DNA from: JAFDVL01 sp043736395
GTDB taxonomy: Bacteria; Acidobacteriota; Blastocatellia; RBC074
Assembly (NCBI GenBank): GCA_043736395.1
Contig: JAYTCQ010000125.1
Span: 1 to 30,601 of the forward strand
DNA length: 30,601 nt
Reading direction: 5' to 3'
In this document: in pieces, positions 15,665 through 23,850 of the stretch
How positions within the stretch are numbered: position 1 is the stretch's first letter
Layout of the letters: each line of letters starts with the position of its first letter
Made by a program: the position numbers and the translations under genes
Notes under the pieces: model-generated
The model's input: only the letters and a program-made list of their open reading frames with translations
Told to the model about the DNA's origin: nothing
The model's database searches: none

Positions 15665-17386
15665 ATGTCAGAGCAGAAAAAACTTCGCAGTCAGGACTGG
15701 TTCGGCAAGATGGACAAAGCCGGATTTATTTATCGCAGTTGGATGAAAAATCAGGGCTTGCCCGATCACGTGTTTGATGGTCGTCCGGTCATCGGGATTT
15801 GCAATACCTGGTCGGAATTGACGCCGTGTAACGGACATTTCCGCGACATCGCCGAACGCGTCAAACGTGGCGTGTGGGAAATGGGCGGATTCCCGTTGGA
15901 ATTCCCTGTCACTTCAACCGGTGAAACATTGATGCGTCCGACCGCAATGTTATTCCGAAATCTCGCTAGTATGGACGTCGAAGAATGCATCCGCGCGTAC
16001 CCAATTGACGGTGTAGTCCTACTCGGTGGCTGCGATAAAACTACTCCGGCTTTGTTAATGGGAGCCGCCAGTTGCAACATCCCGACGATCTTCGTCAGCG
16101 GTGGGCCGATGCTGAATGGAAAATATCGTGATCAGGATATTGGCTCCGGCACAGCCGTCTGGCAATTGAGCGAAGAGATGCGTGGCGGACGCATGAGCAA
16201 AGAAGAATTCTTTTCTGCTGAAGCCTGTATGAGCCGCTCTGCCGGGCATTGCATGACGATGGGAACCGCTTCGACGATGGCGAGTATGGTGGAAGCTCTC
16301 GGCATCGGATTGCCGACGAATGCCGCGATCCCAGCGGTGGATTCGCGCCGTTACGCGCTGGCGCATCACGCCGGACGTCGCATCGTAGAAATGGTAGGAG
16401 AGGATTTGACGATCTCAAAAATTCTCACTCGTGAAGCTTTTGAAAATGCAGTACGTGTCAACGGCGCGATTGGTGGATCAACGAATGCCGTTATTCATTT
16501 ACTCGCGATTGCAGGACGAATTGGCATTAATTTTGAACTCGAAGACTGGGACAAGCTCGGCAAAGAAATTCCATGTTTATTGAATCTGATGCCTTCGGGA
16601 AAATACTTAATGGAAGATTTTTATTATGCTGGTGGATTGCCCGTCATCATTCGCGAACTCGGTGATTTGATCCACAAAGACGCCATTACTGCGAACGGAA
16701 AAACGATTGGCGAAAATGTCGCGAATGCTGAATGTTTCAATCGCGAAGTAATTTTCCCTATCGAAAATCCTTTCAAACCAGACGGCGGAATCGCAGTGCT
16801 CCACGGCAATCTTTGTCCCAATGGAGCTGTGCTCAAACCATCCGCCGCGACGCCGGAATTGCTCAAACATCGCGGACGCGCCGTGGTGTTTGAAAACATC
16901 GAAGACTTCCACGGACGCATTGACGATGAGAATCTTGACGTGGATGAAACCTGTATTTTAGTCCTGAAAAATTGCGGCCCGAAAGGTTACCCAGGAATGC
17001 CCGAAGTCGGAAACATGCCACTGCCGCCAAAAGTTTTACGCAAAGGAATTACTGATATGGTACGCATTTCCGATGCACGCATGAGCGGTACGGCGTACGG
17101 CACAGTCGTCCTCCACGTCTCCCCCGAAACCGCCGCCGGAGGTACGTTAGGATTAGTCCAAAACGGGGATTTCATCGAATTAGATGTCGAAGCCAGACGC
17201 CTGCATTTAGATGTTTCCGACGAAGAATTAGCTAAACGTCGCGAAGGCTGGGTTCCTGAATTGCCACACGCAGAACGTGGTTATTACAAGCTTTATGTAG
17301 ATCATGTGATGGGCGCAGACAAGGGGGCGGATTTAGATTTTCTGGTTGGGAATAGCGGGACGATTGTGACCAGAGATTCACATTAA
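15665..17386 (+). CDS. IlvD/Edd family dehydratase, sugar-acid type (L-arabonate dehydratase-like)
   Basis: This 573-residue cytoplasmic dehydratase belongs to the IlvD/Edd family. Iron-sulfur ligands are C55 (SELTPCNGHF), C123 (GGCDKTTPAL) and C196 (SAGHCMTMG), the pattern of the [2Fe-2S] sugar-acid dehydratases. The N-terminus (LRSQDWFGKMDKAGFIYRSW) and the C-terminal ISDARMSGTAYGTVVLHV block resemble L-arabonate/D-xylonate-type dehydratases more than dihydroxyacid dehydratase of branched amino acid synthesis. It would convert an aldonate to a 2-keto-3-deoxy sugar acid. An AGGA precedes the ATG by about six bases. A strong terminator follows. The neighbouring ThuA and sugar isomerase-like genes fit sugar catabolism. 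The exact substrate is not determinable; ilvD itself is a weaker alternative. Confidence 0.93.
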   Translation: MSEQKKLRSQDWFGKMDKAGFIYRSWMKNQGLPDHVFDGRPVIGICNTWSELTPCNGHFRDIAERVKRGVWEMGGFPLEFPVTSTGETLMRPTAMLFRNLASMDVEECIRAYPIDGVVLLGGCDKTTPALLMGAASCNIPTIFVSGGPMLNGKYRDQDIGSGTAVWQLSEEMRGGRMSKEEFFSAEACMSRSAGHCMTMGTASTMASMVEALGIGLPTNAAIPAVDSRRYALAHHAGRRIVEMVGEDLTISKILTREAFENAVRVNGAIGGSTNAVIHLLAIAGRIGINFELEDWDKLGKEIPCLLNLMPSGKYLMEDFYYAGGLPVIIRELGDLIHKDAITANGKTIGENVANAECFNREVIFPIENPFKPDGGIAVLHGNLCPNGAVLKPSAATPELLKHRGRAVVFENIEDFHGRIDDENLDVDETCILVLKNCGPKGYPGMPEVGNMPLPPKVLRKGITDMVRISDARMSGTAYGTVVLHVSPETAAGGTLGLVQNGDFIELDVEARRLHLDVSDEELAKRREGWVPELPHAERGYYKLYVDHVMGADKGADLDFLVGNSGTIVTRDSH

Positions 17387-17397
17387 AAAATTACTTT

Positions 17398-17442
17398 AAA
17401 AGATAAAGAGCGCAAGCAGTTAGTTTGCGCTCTTTATCTTTT
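17398..17442. terminator. Strong bidirectional terminator
   Basis: A perfect 18-bp stem (17398-17415 with 17425-17442) contains GATAAAGAGCGCAA and its complement around a 9-nt loop, flanked by A and T runs. It lies 11 bases past the dehydratase stop and before the convergent zinc-ribbon gene, so it can serve both strands. Confidence 0.88.
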
Positions 17443-17487
17443 TCTAATAATTATCTTCCAGAAAGTTTCAATCTAATTCTCACAATT

Positions 17488-17730
17488 TTAATTCATTACG
17501 GTATTAGCGAATTGCTCTAAAAATCCACATTTAACACAGCGATATGAGGTAATTGAATAACGTTCCCGTCCACTGGTTTTTAGCCCGCTCCAAAATTCGT
17601 ATTCGGGTTTCCCTTCAATCCAGGTCTCCTGTGAATTGGAATCGTACGCGCCGATTTCCAATGTGAAGCCTTCCTTCATTTCGCCTTTGCACTTTGGACA
17701 AATATTATTCTCTTCACTCATTTTTGACAT
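17488..17730 (-). CDS. Small zinc-ribbon protein
   Basis: This 80-residue protein has two cysteine pairs, CPKC (C11, C14) and CVKC (C65, C68), with a W-containing middle (ETWIEGKPEYEFW), a layout of short zinc-ribbon proteins like those of the DUF6487 type. It probably binds one zinc ion in the cytoplasm; its role is unknown. The ATG at 17730 is nine bases after the ThuA gene stop, so it is likely the distal gene of the ThuA transcript. An in-frame ATG nine bases downstream is an alternative start. Neither start has a strong ribosome-binding site. Confidence 0.75.
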   Translation of the reverse strand: MSKMSEENNICPKCKGEMKEGFTLEIGAYDSNSQETWIEGKPEYEFWSGLKTSGRERYSITSYRCVKCGFLEQFANTVMN

Positions 17731-17739
17731 AGGTGATAA

Positions 17740-18609
17740 CTATTTTCTTGCTGCCCATTTAATCGCATTCACCAGCATCGTTTGGTAACGCGGATCGTTC
17801 CAAACTGATGAATTATGTCCAGGTTCAGAATATAAAACTCTGCCTTTTCCGTAAGTACGATACCAGACCAGCGGGAATGAATCTGGCTTGATATTTTGTT
17901 GATCGCCAACTGCGTGAATTCCGCGAATCCCTTTTCGAGTCATGTCGGTTTTAGTAATATCCAAACTCATAACAACCTTGCAATCTTTGGCGTTGAATTG
18001 CTTGTATTGATACGTCTCTTCCAGCCATTCAAAGGAGTTAGGAAATTGTTTCGTTAATGAAAATTTCGGGTCGTCTTTCTTGACGACTACCTTGATATTC
18101 GAAGTCCACGGATGCCCGTCAAAATAGCCTCCGATTAGATTTCCGTACTCTGGCCATTTGTAAAAGGTATCCGTCGCGCTGTGAATGCCGATAAAGCCTT
18201 TGCCGTTTTTCACGAAATCTAAAAAGAGTGTTTTCTGCTCTTCCGACCACGGCAATTCTCCGGTTGTATAAAAAATTAATACATCAATATTTTTGAGATT
18301 TTCGGCGGTGATGACTTTGGCGGAGTCCTGCGAAATTGTGACTTCAAAATTATTTTTCGCGCCAAGTTCCTGCAAGATTTTTTCGGATTCAGGCAGGACG
18401 GCATGCTTGAAGCCTTTGGATTCGGTGATGTATGTAACTCGAATTTTAGTTACTGGAGAAAAAGGAATACTTAGAGAAATTGAACTCGCGTGAACCTCAT
18501 TATGAGTAAACCGATAAAATGGATTAGTTACACCCATGCTCAGCAAAATTAAATAAAGTAGAGTTAATGTGGCTGTAATCCCAATCATCCAACTTTTTAG
18601 CTTACTCAT
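17740..18609 (-). CDS. Membrane-anchored ThuA-like domain protein
   Basis: This 289-residue protein has one N-terminal transmembrane helix (about residues 8-27) and a ThuA/trehalose-utilisation-like domain from about 55 to the end. The ThuA fold is related to class I glutamine amidotransferases; motifs seen are GFIGIHSATDTFYKWPEYG (138-156), GGYFDGHPW (160-168) and the C-terminal YGKGRVLYSEPGHNSSVW. ThuA proteins are implicated in sugar metabolism, often beside sugar isomerases and oxidoreductases, and this one follows a sugar isomerase-like gene. The anchor suggests it faces the periplasm. GGAGG lies seven bases before the ATG. The catalytic role of this family is poorly defined. Confidence 0.88.
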   Translation of the reverse strand: MSKLKSWMIGITATLTLLYLILLSMGVTNPFYRFTHNEVHASSISLSIPFSPVTKIRVTYITESKGFKHAVLPESEKILQELGAKNNFEVTISQDSAKVITAENLKNIDVLIFYTTGELPWSEEQKTLFLDFVKNGKGFIGIHSATDTFYKWPEYGNLIGGYFDGHPWTSNIKVVVKKDDPKFSLTKQFPNSFEWLEETYQYKQFNAKDCKVVMSLDITKTDMTRKGIRGIHAVGDQQNIKPDSFPLVWYRTYGKGRVLYSEPGHNSSVWNDPRYQTMLVNAIKWAARK

Positions 18610-18635
18610 AAATAATCCTCCAGCATTTTTTCATT

Positions 18636-18694
18636 GGCAAAAGGCAAGAATCAGGGCATTTTTGCCCTTTGATTTTTGCCTTTTGCCTTTTGAT
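18636..18694. repeat. Heptamer-repeat hairpin between isomerase and ThuA genes
   Basis: The arms 18636-18658 and 18663-18687 pair over GGCAAAAGGCAA and the inner GGGCA, with one or two mismatches and a short T-rich loop. From 18660 to 18694 the sequence reads as five units of 7 bases of the TTTTGCC/TTTTGAT type, and the left arm has the same period. It lies a few bases past the isomerase stop on the leftward strand and may act as a terminator or attenuator ahead of ThuA. Confidence 0.75.
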
Positions 18695-18697
18695 TTT

Positions 18698-19936
18698 CTA
18701 TGACCGATACGCCTCACGTCCAATGCCCTGCACCGGAATTCCCTGGCTTGCCAGCACTTCATTTTGCAGTGCAAACATACACGCCGCAGCTTCATCAATT
18801 TTGCGTGTAAATGCAATCGAGCCTTGCAGGATCGGCTTCAATTTTTTCTTGTCCTGCAAACGTGCTTTTGGATATTCGTGTTCGACGATGAGGTACGTTT
18901 TTTCGACGTCGAGTTGTAATAATTCACGCGCTGCCAACTGATGATCTAACCAATCTACGGTACGGTTTTGCAAATATGCTAACGGATCATGCTTTGCGGT
19001 TCCAGGCAGTTCGTGTTCGCAGAGGATAATTTGTTTTTTCCAGGCGTTGCCTAAATCAGCAGGATTCGGTGAAGGTTCGCCGTTGATCATATCTCCGCGC
19101 TGAACCGTTTGTCCGCCGTAGCCCCACGCTGAGACGCCTTTTGAATCCGTCACCTGCCCTTTGACGTGGAAGCCGCCAATCAGGAAATTGTAGCCCGTGT
19201 CTTTCAAGTATTGAAAAATCGAGCGCGTATCCTGTCCCATCAAAACTGCGTGCGAAGGGTCGTAATGAATTCGGAATTGATCGCCAACTTTATGCTTCTC
19301 ACAAATGCGATGCAGCGCGATCCAGACGCCGGGCGTGTACGCGATATTGTTGTGCCAGTTATCGCCCGGAACCCAGCCCGGCATCGGACATTGTTCGTTG
19401 CGATATTGTAATCCGCGCGCTTTGCATTCCTTCAAAAGCGGGATGAAATTTTCTTCAAAATCAATCAGGTTTGCGTCCATATTTAATGACTGATTGCGAC
19501 CGACAAAACCACAGACGGCTTCGGCTCCAACGGCGACGGCGGCATCCATCGCGCGAATCATGAAGTCGTGTTTTGACTTTCGAATGACCGGATCGTGATG
19601 GAGCATATTGTCAAAATATCCAATGTCGGAAATCTCAACTTTCGAGTGCTTCAACGCAGCATTGACGCGCTTGGCGCGATCTTTGGTGAAGGGCTTGCGC
19701 AAGTCCAAATGATTCGCCACCGGATCAAGCATCGCTTCGGGAGGAACATCGGTTTCATCAGGATGAATCGCGGATGAAAGCTGGATGTAATTTACACCAA
19801 GTTCGTTGGCGAATTTAACCCAATCTTCGATGGCAAGGTCGGGGTCTTTATCACGTTTTTTGCGGGGCGTCAGTTCTTGCAAAGCGGCAGTCAGGATGCC
19901 GACTTTCATAAATTTAGGCTTGAAATCTTTGGACAT
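18698..19936 (-). CDS. Sugar phosphate isomerase/epimerase-like TIM-barrel protein
   Basis: This 412-residue protein resembles the xylose isomerase-like TIM-barrel (AP endonuclease 2) superfamily, used by sugar and cyclitol isomerases and epimerases. Candidate metal ligands are E181 in YRNEQCPMPGW, D226 and H229 in HYDPSHAV and H257 in GGFHVKG. LGVNYIQLSSAIHPDE (46-61) is the early barrel strand. It has no signal peptide. A GGAGG six bases before the ATG supports the start. It is longer than typical members (about 280 residues), with a C-terminal extension that is mostly helical. Position before ThuA and near the dehydratase fits a sugar pathway, but the substrate is unknown. Confidence 0.87.
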   Translation of the reverse strand: MSKDFKPKFMKVGILTAALQELTPRKKRDKDPDLAIEDWVKFANELGVNYIQLSSAIHPDETDVPPEAMLDPVANHLDLRKPFTKDRAKRVNAALKHSKVEISDIGYFDNMLHHDPVIRKSKHDFMIRAMDAAVAVGAEAVCGFVGRNQSLNMDANLIDFEENFIPLLKECKARGLQYRNEQCPMPGWVPGDNWHNNIAYTPGVWIALHRICEKHKVGDQFRIHYDPSHAVLMGQDTRSIFQYLKDTGYNFLIGGFHVKGQVTDSKGVSAWGYGGQTVQRGDMINGEPSPNPADLGNAWKKQIILCEHELPGTAKHDPLAYLQNRTVDWLDHQLAARELLQLDVEKTYLIVEHEYPKARLQDKKKLKPILQGSIAFTRKIDEAAACMFALQNEVLASQGIPVQGIGREAYRS

Positions 19937-20062
19937 TCTTTTCCTCCAAAAAATAGGTTATCTGCTAAAAAATGTGGATGTTATTGCGTTGAAAATAATG
20001 GTCAAACCATCGGCAGCGAGTGTGCCTAAGACATTGTTCAGTGTCAAGTTGGAATAGTGCGC

Positions 20063-20160
20063 AAGTGATGAGGAGAAAGTGATGAGTGATGAGATAAAAA
20101 GACATTCCTTATACTCGCCACTTGTTTCTCATTACTCATCACTCATTACTCATCACTTTT
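20063..20160. repeat. Heptamer-repeat hairpin between MutS-like and isomerase genes
   Basis: The left arm (20063-20099) is made of 7-nt units such as GTGATGA, and the right arm (20121-20160) of 7-nt units such as CTCATCA and CTCATTA; the two arms pair with several mismatches around a loop of about 21 bases. It lies downstream of the MutS-like stop and 126 bases upstream of the isomerase start on the leftward strand, so it would be in the trailer of the MutS-like transcript. Confidence 0.75.
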
Positions 20161-20181
20161 CCCCCGTAGTCAATTGCCTAT

Positions 20182-21969
20182 TTACACTTCTAATCCGACT
20201 GAACGCATCAATTCTAGCGCGTTACTTTTCTTCACAATTCCTTCGCGCAGGACATAATCAAACGTCATCTTGCCGTCTTCCAAATGATCTTCAAGATGCA
20301 CGTTGCGAGCCTTCGTTTTCAGCTCTTCGACAATCGCGGTTAATGCCAGATCGTGAGTCGTGACAAGTCCGAAAGCTCCGCGTTGCACTAACCCGCGCAA
20401 CACGGCATCGGCTCCGATTCTTCGATCGTGTGAATTTGTACCGTGCAAAATTTCATCAATAATAAAAAGCAATGGAAGTTCAGAAGTAGCGCTATCCATC
20501 AGTTGTCTCAGGCGTGAAATTTCGGCGTAAAACAACGAAGCTCCAGCACGTAAATTATCCTGAATGCGAATCGAAGCGCCGAGTTGCAGCGGCGAAATCC
20601 TTAAGCTTTTCGCGCGGACGGGAGCACCTGCCAACGCCAATACGGCGTTCATTCCAACCGTTCGCAGCAGCGTAGATTTGCCGCTCATATTTGATCCGCT
20701 GACAACAATTAATTGAAGTTGCTCATCAATTTTCAAATCAGTTCTGACGACTTTATTTTCAGGAATAAAGGGATGACCGAGTGCGATCCCATCAAATAAT
20801 TTTTCGCCTTCGACAATTTCCGCAAACGGGTCTGCGGGATGTTCGTACGCATAATTTGCGAGTGAACATAGCGCTTCAATTTCGCCAACTGCGGCAATCC
20901 ATTTTTCAATGTTCGGCCCGGAGCGTACGCGCCATGCTTCGACGGATAATGCTAATTGCGAGACCATAAAAAATGGCGCAGTGATGGGGCGAAACAGTTG
21001 ATTCATCCGAACTTCAAGCCATGAATTCAAGTTGGCAAGTCGAGCGATTTGTTTTGAAGGTGGAGCTTCGTCAGCATTTAGCGAAGCACGCAATGACCCT
21101 AATTTTACTGATTGAAACTGCTCCTGCTCAATTCGTAACAGGACTTGTGAAAGCAAATTCAGATCACGTCCGGCGGGTTCGACCTGGCGAATAATTTCAT
21201 TAATTTTTGGACGCAGCCAGAGACCGACGACTGCCGCCAATCCACCGTAAAAATAAAATGGCAACAAGCCAAAATCAGCAATCAGCAAACCGATCATCAC
21301 TACTGCAAGGACGCACATCAAAACAGTCAAGACTCGCAATGATTTCAAATTTGTCAACGGCTTCCCTTTGCCCCAATAGCTCAAGGCATCTGCATGGACG
21401 CCCGTCCGAATGTCCTCACCAAGCAATGCCAAATCTTCGCGTAAGTCCAGATTCATCCGCAATTCTTCAATGGCTGCTTGTCGTAATCGGATTTCACCAA
21501 CTGGCGCGGGAGCCTGTATCCATTGCGCTAAATTCACTTCGCCTGCGCGGGTGCGAGCCGTACACAACAATTCAAACAGCGATCCGGTGCCAAATAAATC
21601 AATGTCTTCGCCGTACGGATTTTTGACGTCGCGAAATTCTTCGCCCGAATTTCCGCGCCCGGCCCAGTCGCCATCGAGGCGAGCCAGACAGCGTTTGTAA
21701 TACTTAATCGCACGTTCTGCTTTTTTCTTTTGCCAAAATATTTTTTGATGAATTGCCGTGAAGATCAGGAACGAAATCATTACCGGAATCTGTCCGTAAG
21801 TGAACCACGAACTACCTTGAAAAAGAAAATGAAGGAGGATGATAACACCCAATACAATCAATCCAATCCGCACAAATCCGAAGTGTCGATACCGCTCAAC
21901 CAATTCGTTGAAACTATTCTGGCGAAGCTTGAGACGTGATTCGTATTCTTGTTGTGGGTTGTAATTCAT
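20182..21969 (-). CDS. Membrane-anchored MutS-like ATPase
   Basis: This 595-residue protein combines a MutS ABC-type ATPase with membrane segments. Hydrophobic helices are at about 33-50, 58-74 and a pair at 211-252. The core and lever-like helices follow, then Walker A GSNMSGKST (425-433), a signature-like segment with DNLRAGASLFYAEISRL (471-487), Walker B LLFIIDEIL (500-508) with HGTNSHDR, and the H-loop TTHD (537-540). It lacks the N-terminal mismatch-binding domain of MutS1 and the Smr domain of MutS2, so mismatch repair is doubtful. Its role is unknown; such short membrane-linked MutS paralogues occur in several phyla. There is no strong ribosome-binding site. A heptamer hairpin follows the gene. 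Confidence 0.9.
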   Translation of the reverse strand: MNYNPQQEYESRLKLRQNSFNELVERYRHFGFVRIGLIVLGVIILLHFLFQGSSWFTYGQIPVMISFLIFTAIHQKIFWQKKKAERAIKYYKRCLARLDGDWAGRGNSGEEFRDVKNPYGEDIDLFGTGSLFELLCTARTRAGEVNLAQWIQAPAPVGEIRLRQAAIEELRMNLDLREDLALLGEDIRTGVHADALSYWGKGKPLTNLKSLRVLTVLMCVLAVVMIGLLIADFGLLPFYFYGGLAAVVGLWLRPKINEIIRQVEPAGRDLNLLSQVLLRIEQEQFQSVKLGSLRASLNADEAPPSKQIARLANLNSWLEVRMNQLFRPITAPFFMVSQLALSVEAWRVRSGPNIEKWIAAVGEIEALCSLANYAYEHPADPFAEIVEGEKLFDGIALGHPFIPENKVVRTDLKIDEQLQLIVVSGSNMSGKSTLLRTVGMNAVLALAGAPVRAKSLRISPLQLGASIRIQDNLRAGASLFYAEISRLRQLMDSATSELPLLFIIDEILHGTNSHDRRIGADAVLRGLVQRGAFGLVTTHDLALTAIVEELKTKARNVHLEDHLEDGKMTFDYVLREGIVKKSNALELMRSVGLEV

Positions 21970-22028
21970 GGATAACGAATTTTTGGAGTGATTTATATTA
22001 TCCGGCTAGCGACTGATCAATTAAAAAA

Positions 22029-23366
22029 TCAAATTACGCCGGCGTCAGCCTCTGAATCATTTTCATCAAGCATCTGCATTTTTACTTTTTCGATCCGACG
22101 CTGATTGATCAGCTCGACGGTAAAGCGGAAATTATTAAACACAACCGAATCTCCTTCCGTCAGCAACCGGCCTTCACGGGCAATTAAGAAGCCGGCGAGT
22201 GTGGCGTAGTCCTCGGATTCAGGCAGGTTGAGGTCAAACTTTCGATTCGCTTCACGAATAGTCAAGCCGCCGTCCAGAAGATACGTCCCATTCTTGAGCC
22301 GAAGAATTTTGGAAACAAATGACTCATCATATTCATCCTGAATCTCCCCGACAATTTCTTCCAGTAAATCTTCAAGCGTGAGAATTCCTTCGACGCCGCC
22401 ATGTTCGTCTACGACAATTCCCAGATGAATATGCCCGCGCTGCATCTGTTTCAAAACATCAGCCAAACGCGCCGTATCGGGAATATAAACAGGTGGATGA
22501 AGTACGCTTCTAAGATCAAATTTTGTAGGATCAAAAATCGCTTGCAGAACATCTTTGTGATGCAGCACGCCGATAACATTATCGAAATTATCACCGTAAA
22601 CCGGAAGCCGTGAATAACCCGATGCTTGAAATTGCTTCACAATTCCTTCGTAAGTACATTTTTCATCAATTGCGGCGACCTGCGTCCGGGGAATCAAAAT
22701 CTCGCGTGCCGTCAAATCAGCGAAATCAAAAACGTTTGAGATCATCGCTTTCTCGCTCTCTTCAATATTTCCTGATTTATGGCTGGCATTGATGAGATGG
22801 CGAATCTCTTCACCGGTGTAGGCAACCTGATGCCCCATCTGATTATTGATTCCTAGTAATCGCAGCATCGTGATGCCGGATTTATTGATGATCCAGATGA
22901 AGGGCTTAAAGGTGGAATAGAAAAGTTCCATCGGACGCGCGACGGCTAAGCCAATCCGATCAGAATATTCAATGGCTAAAGCTTTGGGAACGTACTCTCC
23001 AATGACCAGGTGAAAATAAGTCACCACCGAAAGCGCGATCAGTGAAGCAGTTCCGTGCGCGGCAATCGTAGCGATATTTTCAGGGAGGATTTTTATTAAC
23101 ATCGGCTCAGCCAGATGCGCAATCGTTTCTTCGCCAAGCCAACCAAGCGCGAGGCTGGCAATCGTAATTCCAAATTGCGTCGCCGAAATCATTTCATCCA
23201 AACGATCCAGCGCACGCAGTAATGACAAAGCTGGTTTGTTTCCGGTTGCGGCTAACAGCTCAATTTTAGAGCGGCGGACGCTGACCATGGCGAACTCTAC
23301 GGCAACGAAAAAACCATTCGCCAGCACCAACAAAACAACTACTAATAGTTTCAGCAAAATATCCAT
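22029..23366 (-). CDS. CorC/HlyC (CNNM-type) membrane protein with CBS pair
   Basis: This 445-residue inner-membrane protein has the standard order of the CorC/HlyC family: a DUF21 (CNNM) transmembrane domain over about residues 1-190, a CBS-domain pair at about 205-330 (REILIPRTQV, YSRLPVYG, GIVVDEHGGVEGILTLEDLLEE), and a C-terminal CorC_HlyC domain (GTYLLDGGLTIREANRKF onward). Members bind ATP-Mg in the CBS pair and take part in magnesium or cobalt export; the old name 'hemolysin' is misleading. The stop lies 59 bases downstream of the MutS-like start, so the two may share a transcript. No strong ribosome-binding site precedes the ATG. Confidence 0.94.
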   Translation of the reverse strand: MDILLKLLVVVLLVLANGFFVAVEFAMVSVRRSKIELLAATGNKPALSLLRALDRLDEMISATQFGITIASLALGWLGEETIAHLAEPMLIKILPENIATIAAHGTASLIALSVVTYFHLVIGEYVPKALAIEYSDRIGLAVARPMELFYSTFKPFIWIINKSGITMLRLLGINNQMGHQVAYTGEEIRHLINASHKSGNIEESEKAMISNVFDFADLTAREILIPRTQVAAIDEKCTYEGIVKQFQASGYSRLPVYGDNFDNVIGVLHHKDVLQAIFDPTKFDLRSVLHPPVYIPDTARLADVLKQMQRGHIHLGIVVDEHGGVEGILTLEDLLEEIVGEIQDEYDESFVSKILRLKNGTYLLDGGLTIREANRKFDLNLPESEDYATLAGFLIAREGRLLTEGDSVVFNNFRFTVELINQRRIEKVKMQMLDENDSEADAGVI

Positions 23367-23436
23367 ATTTGAACGGCGCGGATTATAGCATGAAATGATT
23401 TTAGGGAAGAGACGCGTCTGGCGTGCCGAATAAAGC

Positions 23437-23778
23437 CGTAGCGTAACCAGCCATGGTTGCGACAGCTTTTTTGCCGTAGCAAAAAAGCTAATCTATGACA
23501 TTTCTGAAACCGTTAATGGAATTGAATTCGTGCGAAGAAAAGGCAGAGAATACGGAACACACGGAAATAACAGAATAGACGGAATTTCTTTTCACTCAAA
23601 TTATCTGGAAGGCGTGATTCTTTTTCCGTTTGTTTCGTTATTTCCGTCTGTTCCGTTTTCTTTCTTCTGCTAACATTACCTCAGACTTACCAAAATATAT
23701 GTTGACCCTTCAAGTTGTGATTGCGTCACAGATTAGGCTTTTGCAAAGCCTGTCGCAACCATGGCTGGTTACGCTACG
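23437..23778. repeat. Nested inverted-repeat element, 342 bp
   Basis: The outer arms are a perfect 29-bp inverted repeat (23437-23465 and 23750-23778), containing AACCAGCCATGGTT and GCGACAG. Just inside, each arm has its own small hairpin: an 11-bp stem in the left arm at 23464-23489 (GCTTTTTTGC) and a 6-bp stem in the right arm at 23736-23750 (GGCTTT/AAAGCC), then TAATCTATGAC pairs with GTCACAGATTA. Near the centre a second inverted repeat (about 23534-23585 and 23628-23667) has arms made of 9-nt units of the ACGGAAnnn type. It fills most of the gap between the CorC start and the secreted-protein stop and holds no convincing gene. Confidence 0.82.
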
Positions 23779-23783
23779 ATCTG

Positions 23784-23818
23784 AAAAAAAGGTCAGGAAC
23801 CAAAGCTCCTGACCTTTT
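23784..23818 (-). terminator. Terminator after the secreted-protein gene
   Basis: GGTCAGGA (23791-23798) pairs with TCCTGACC (23807-23814) around an 8-nt loop, with seven A bases before and TTTT after, so a U run follows the stem on the leftward strand. It is 33 bases past the stop of the secreted protein gene. Confidence 0.8.
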
Positions 23819-23850
23819 CTATTTAGGTTTTCAGTCAACTTTTCCAACTA

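Noticed and set aside
16055..16418. Leftward ORFs of about 105 residues inside the dehydratase gene
   Set aside because: They mirror a strongly conserved family frame on the other strand and have His/Arg-rich, low-complexity translations.
23630..23812. 60-residue rightward ORF in the CorC upstream region
   Set aside because: It is built entirely from the palindromic repeat and terminator sequence.
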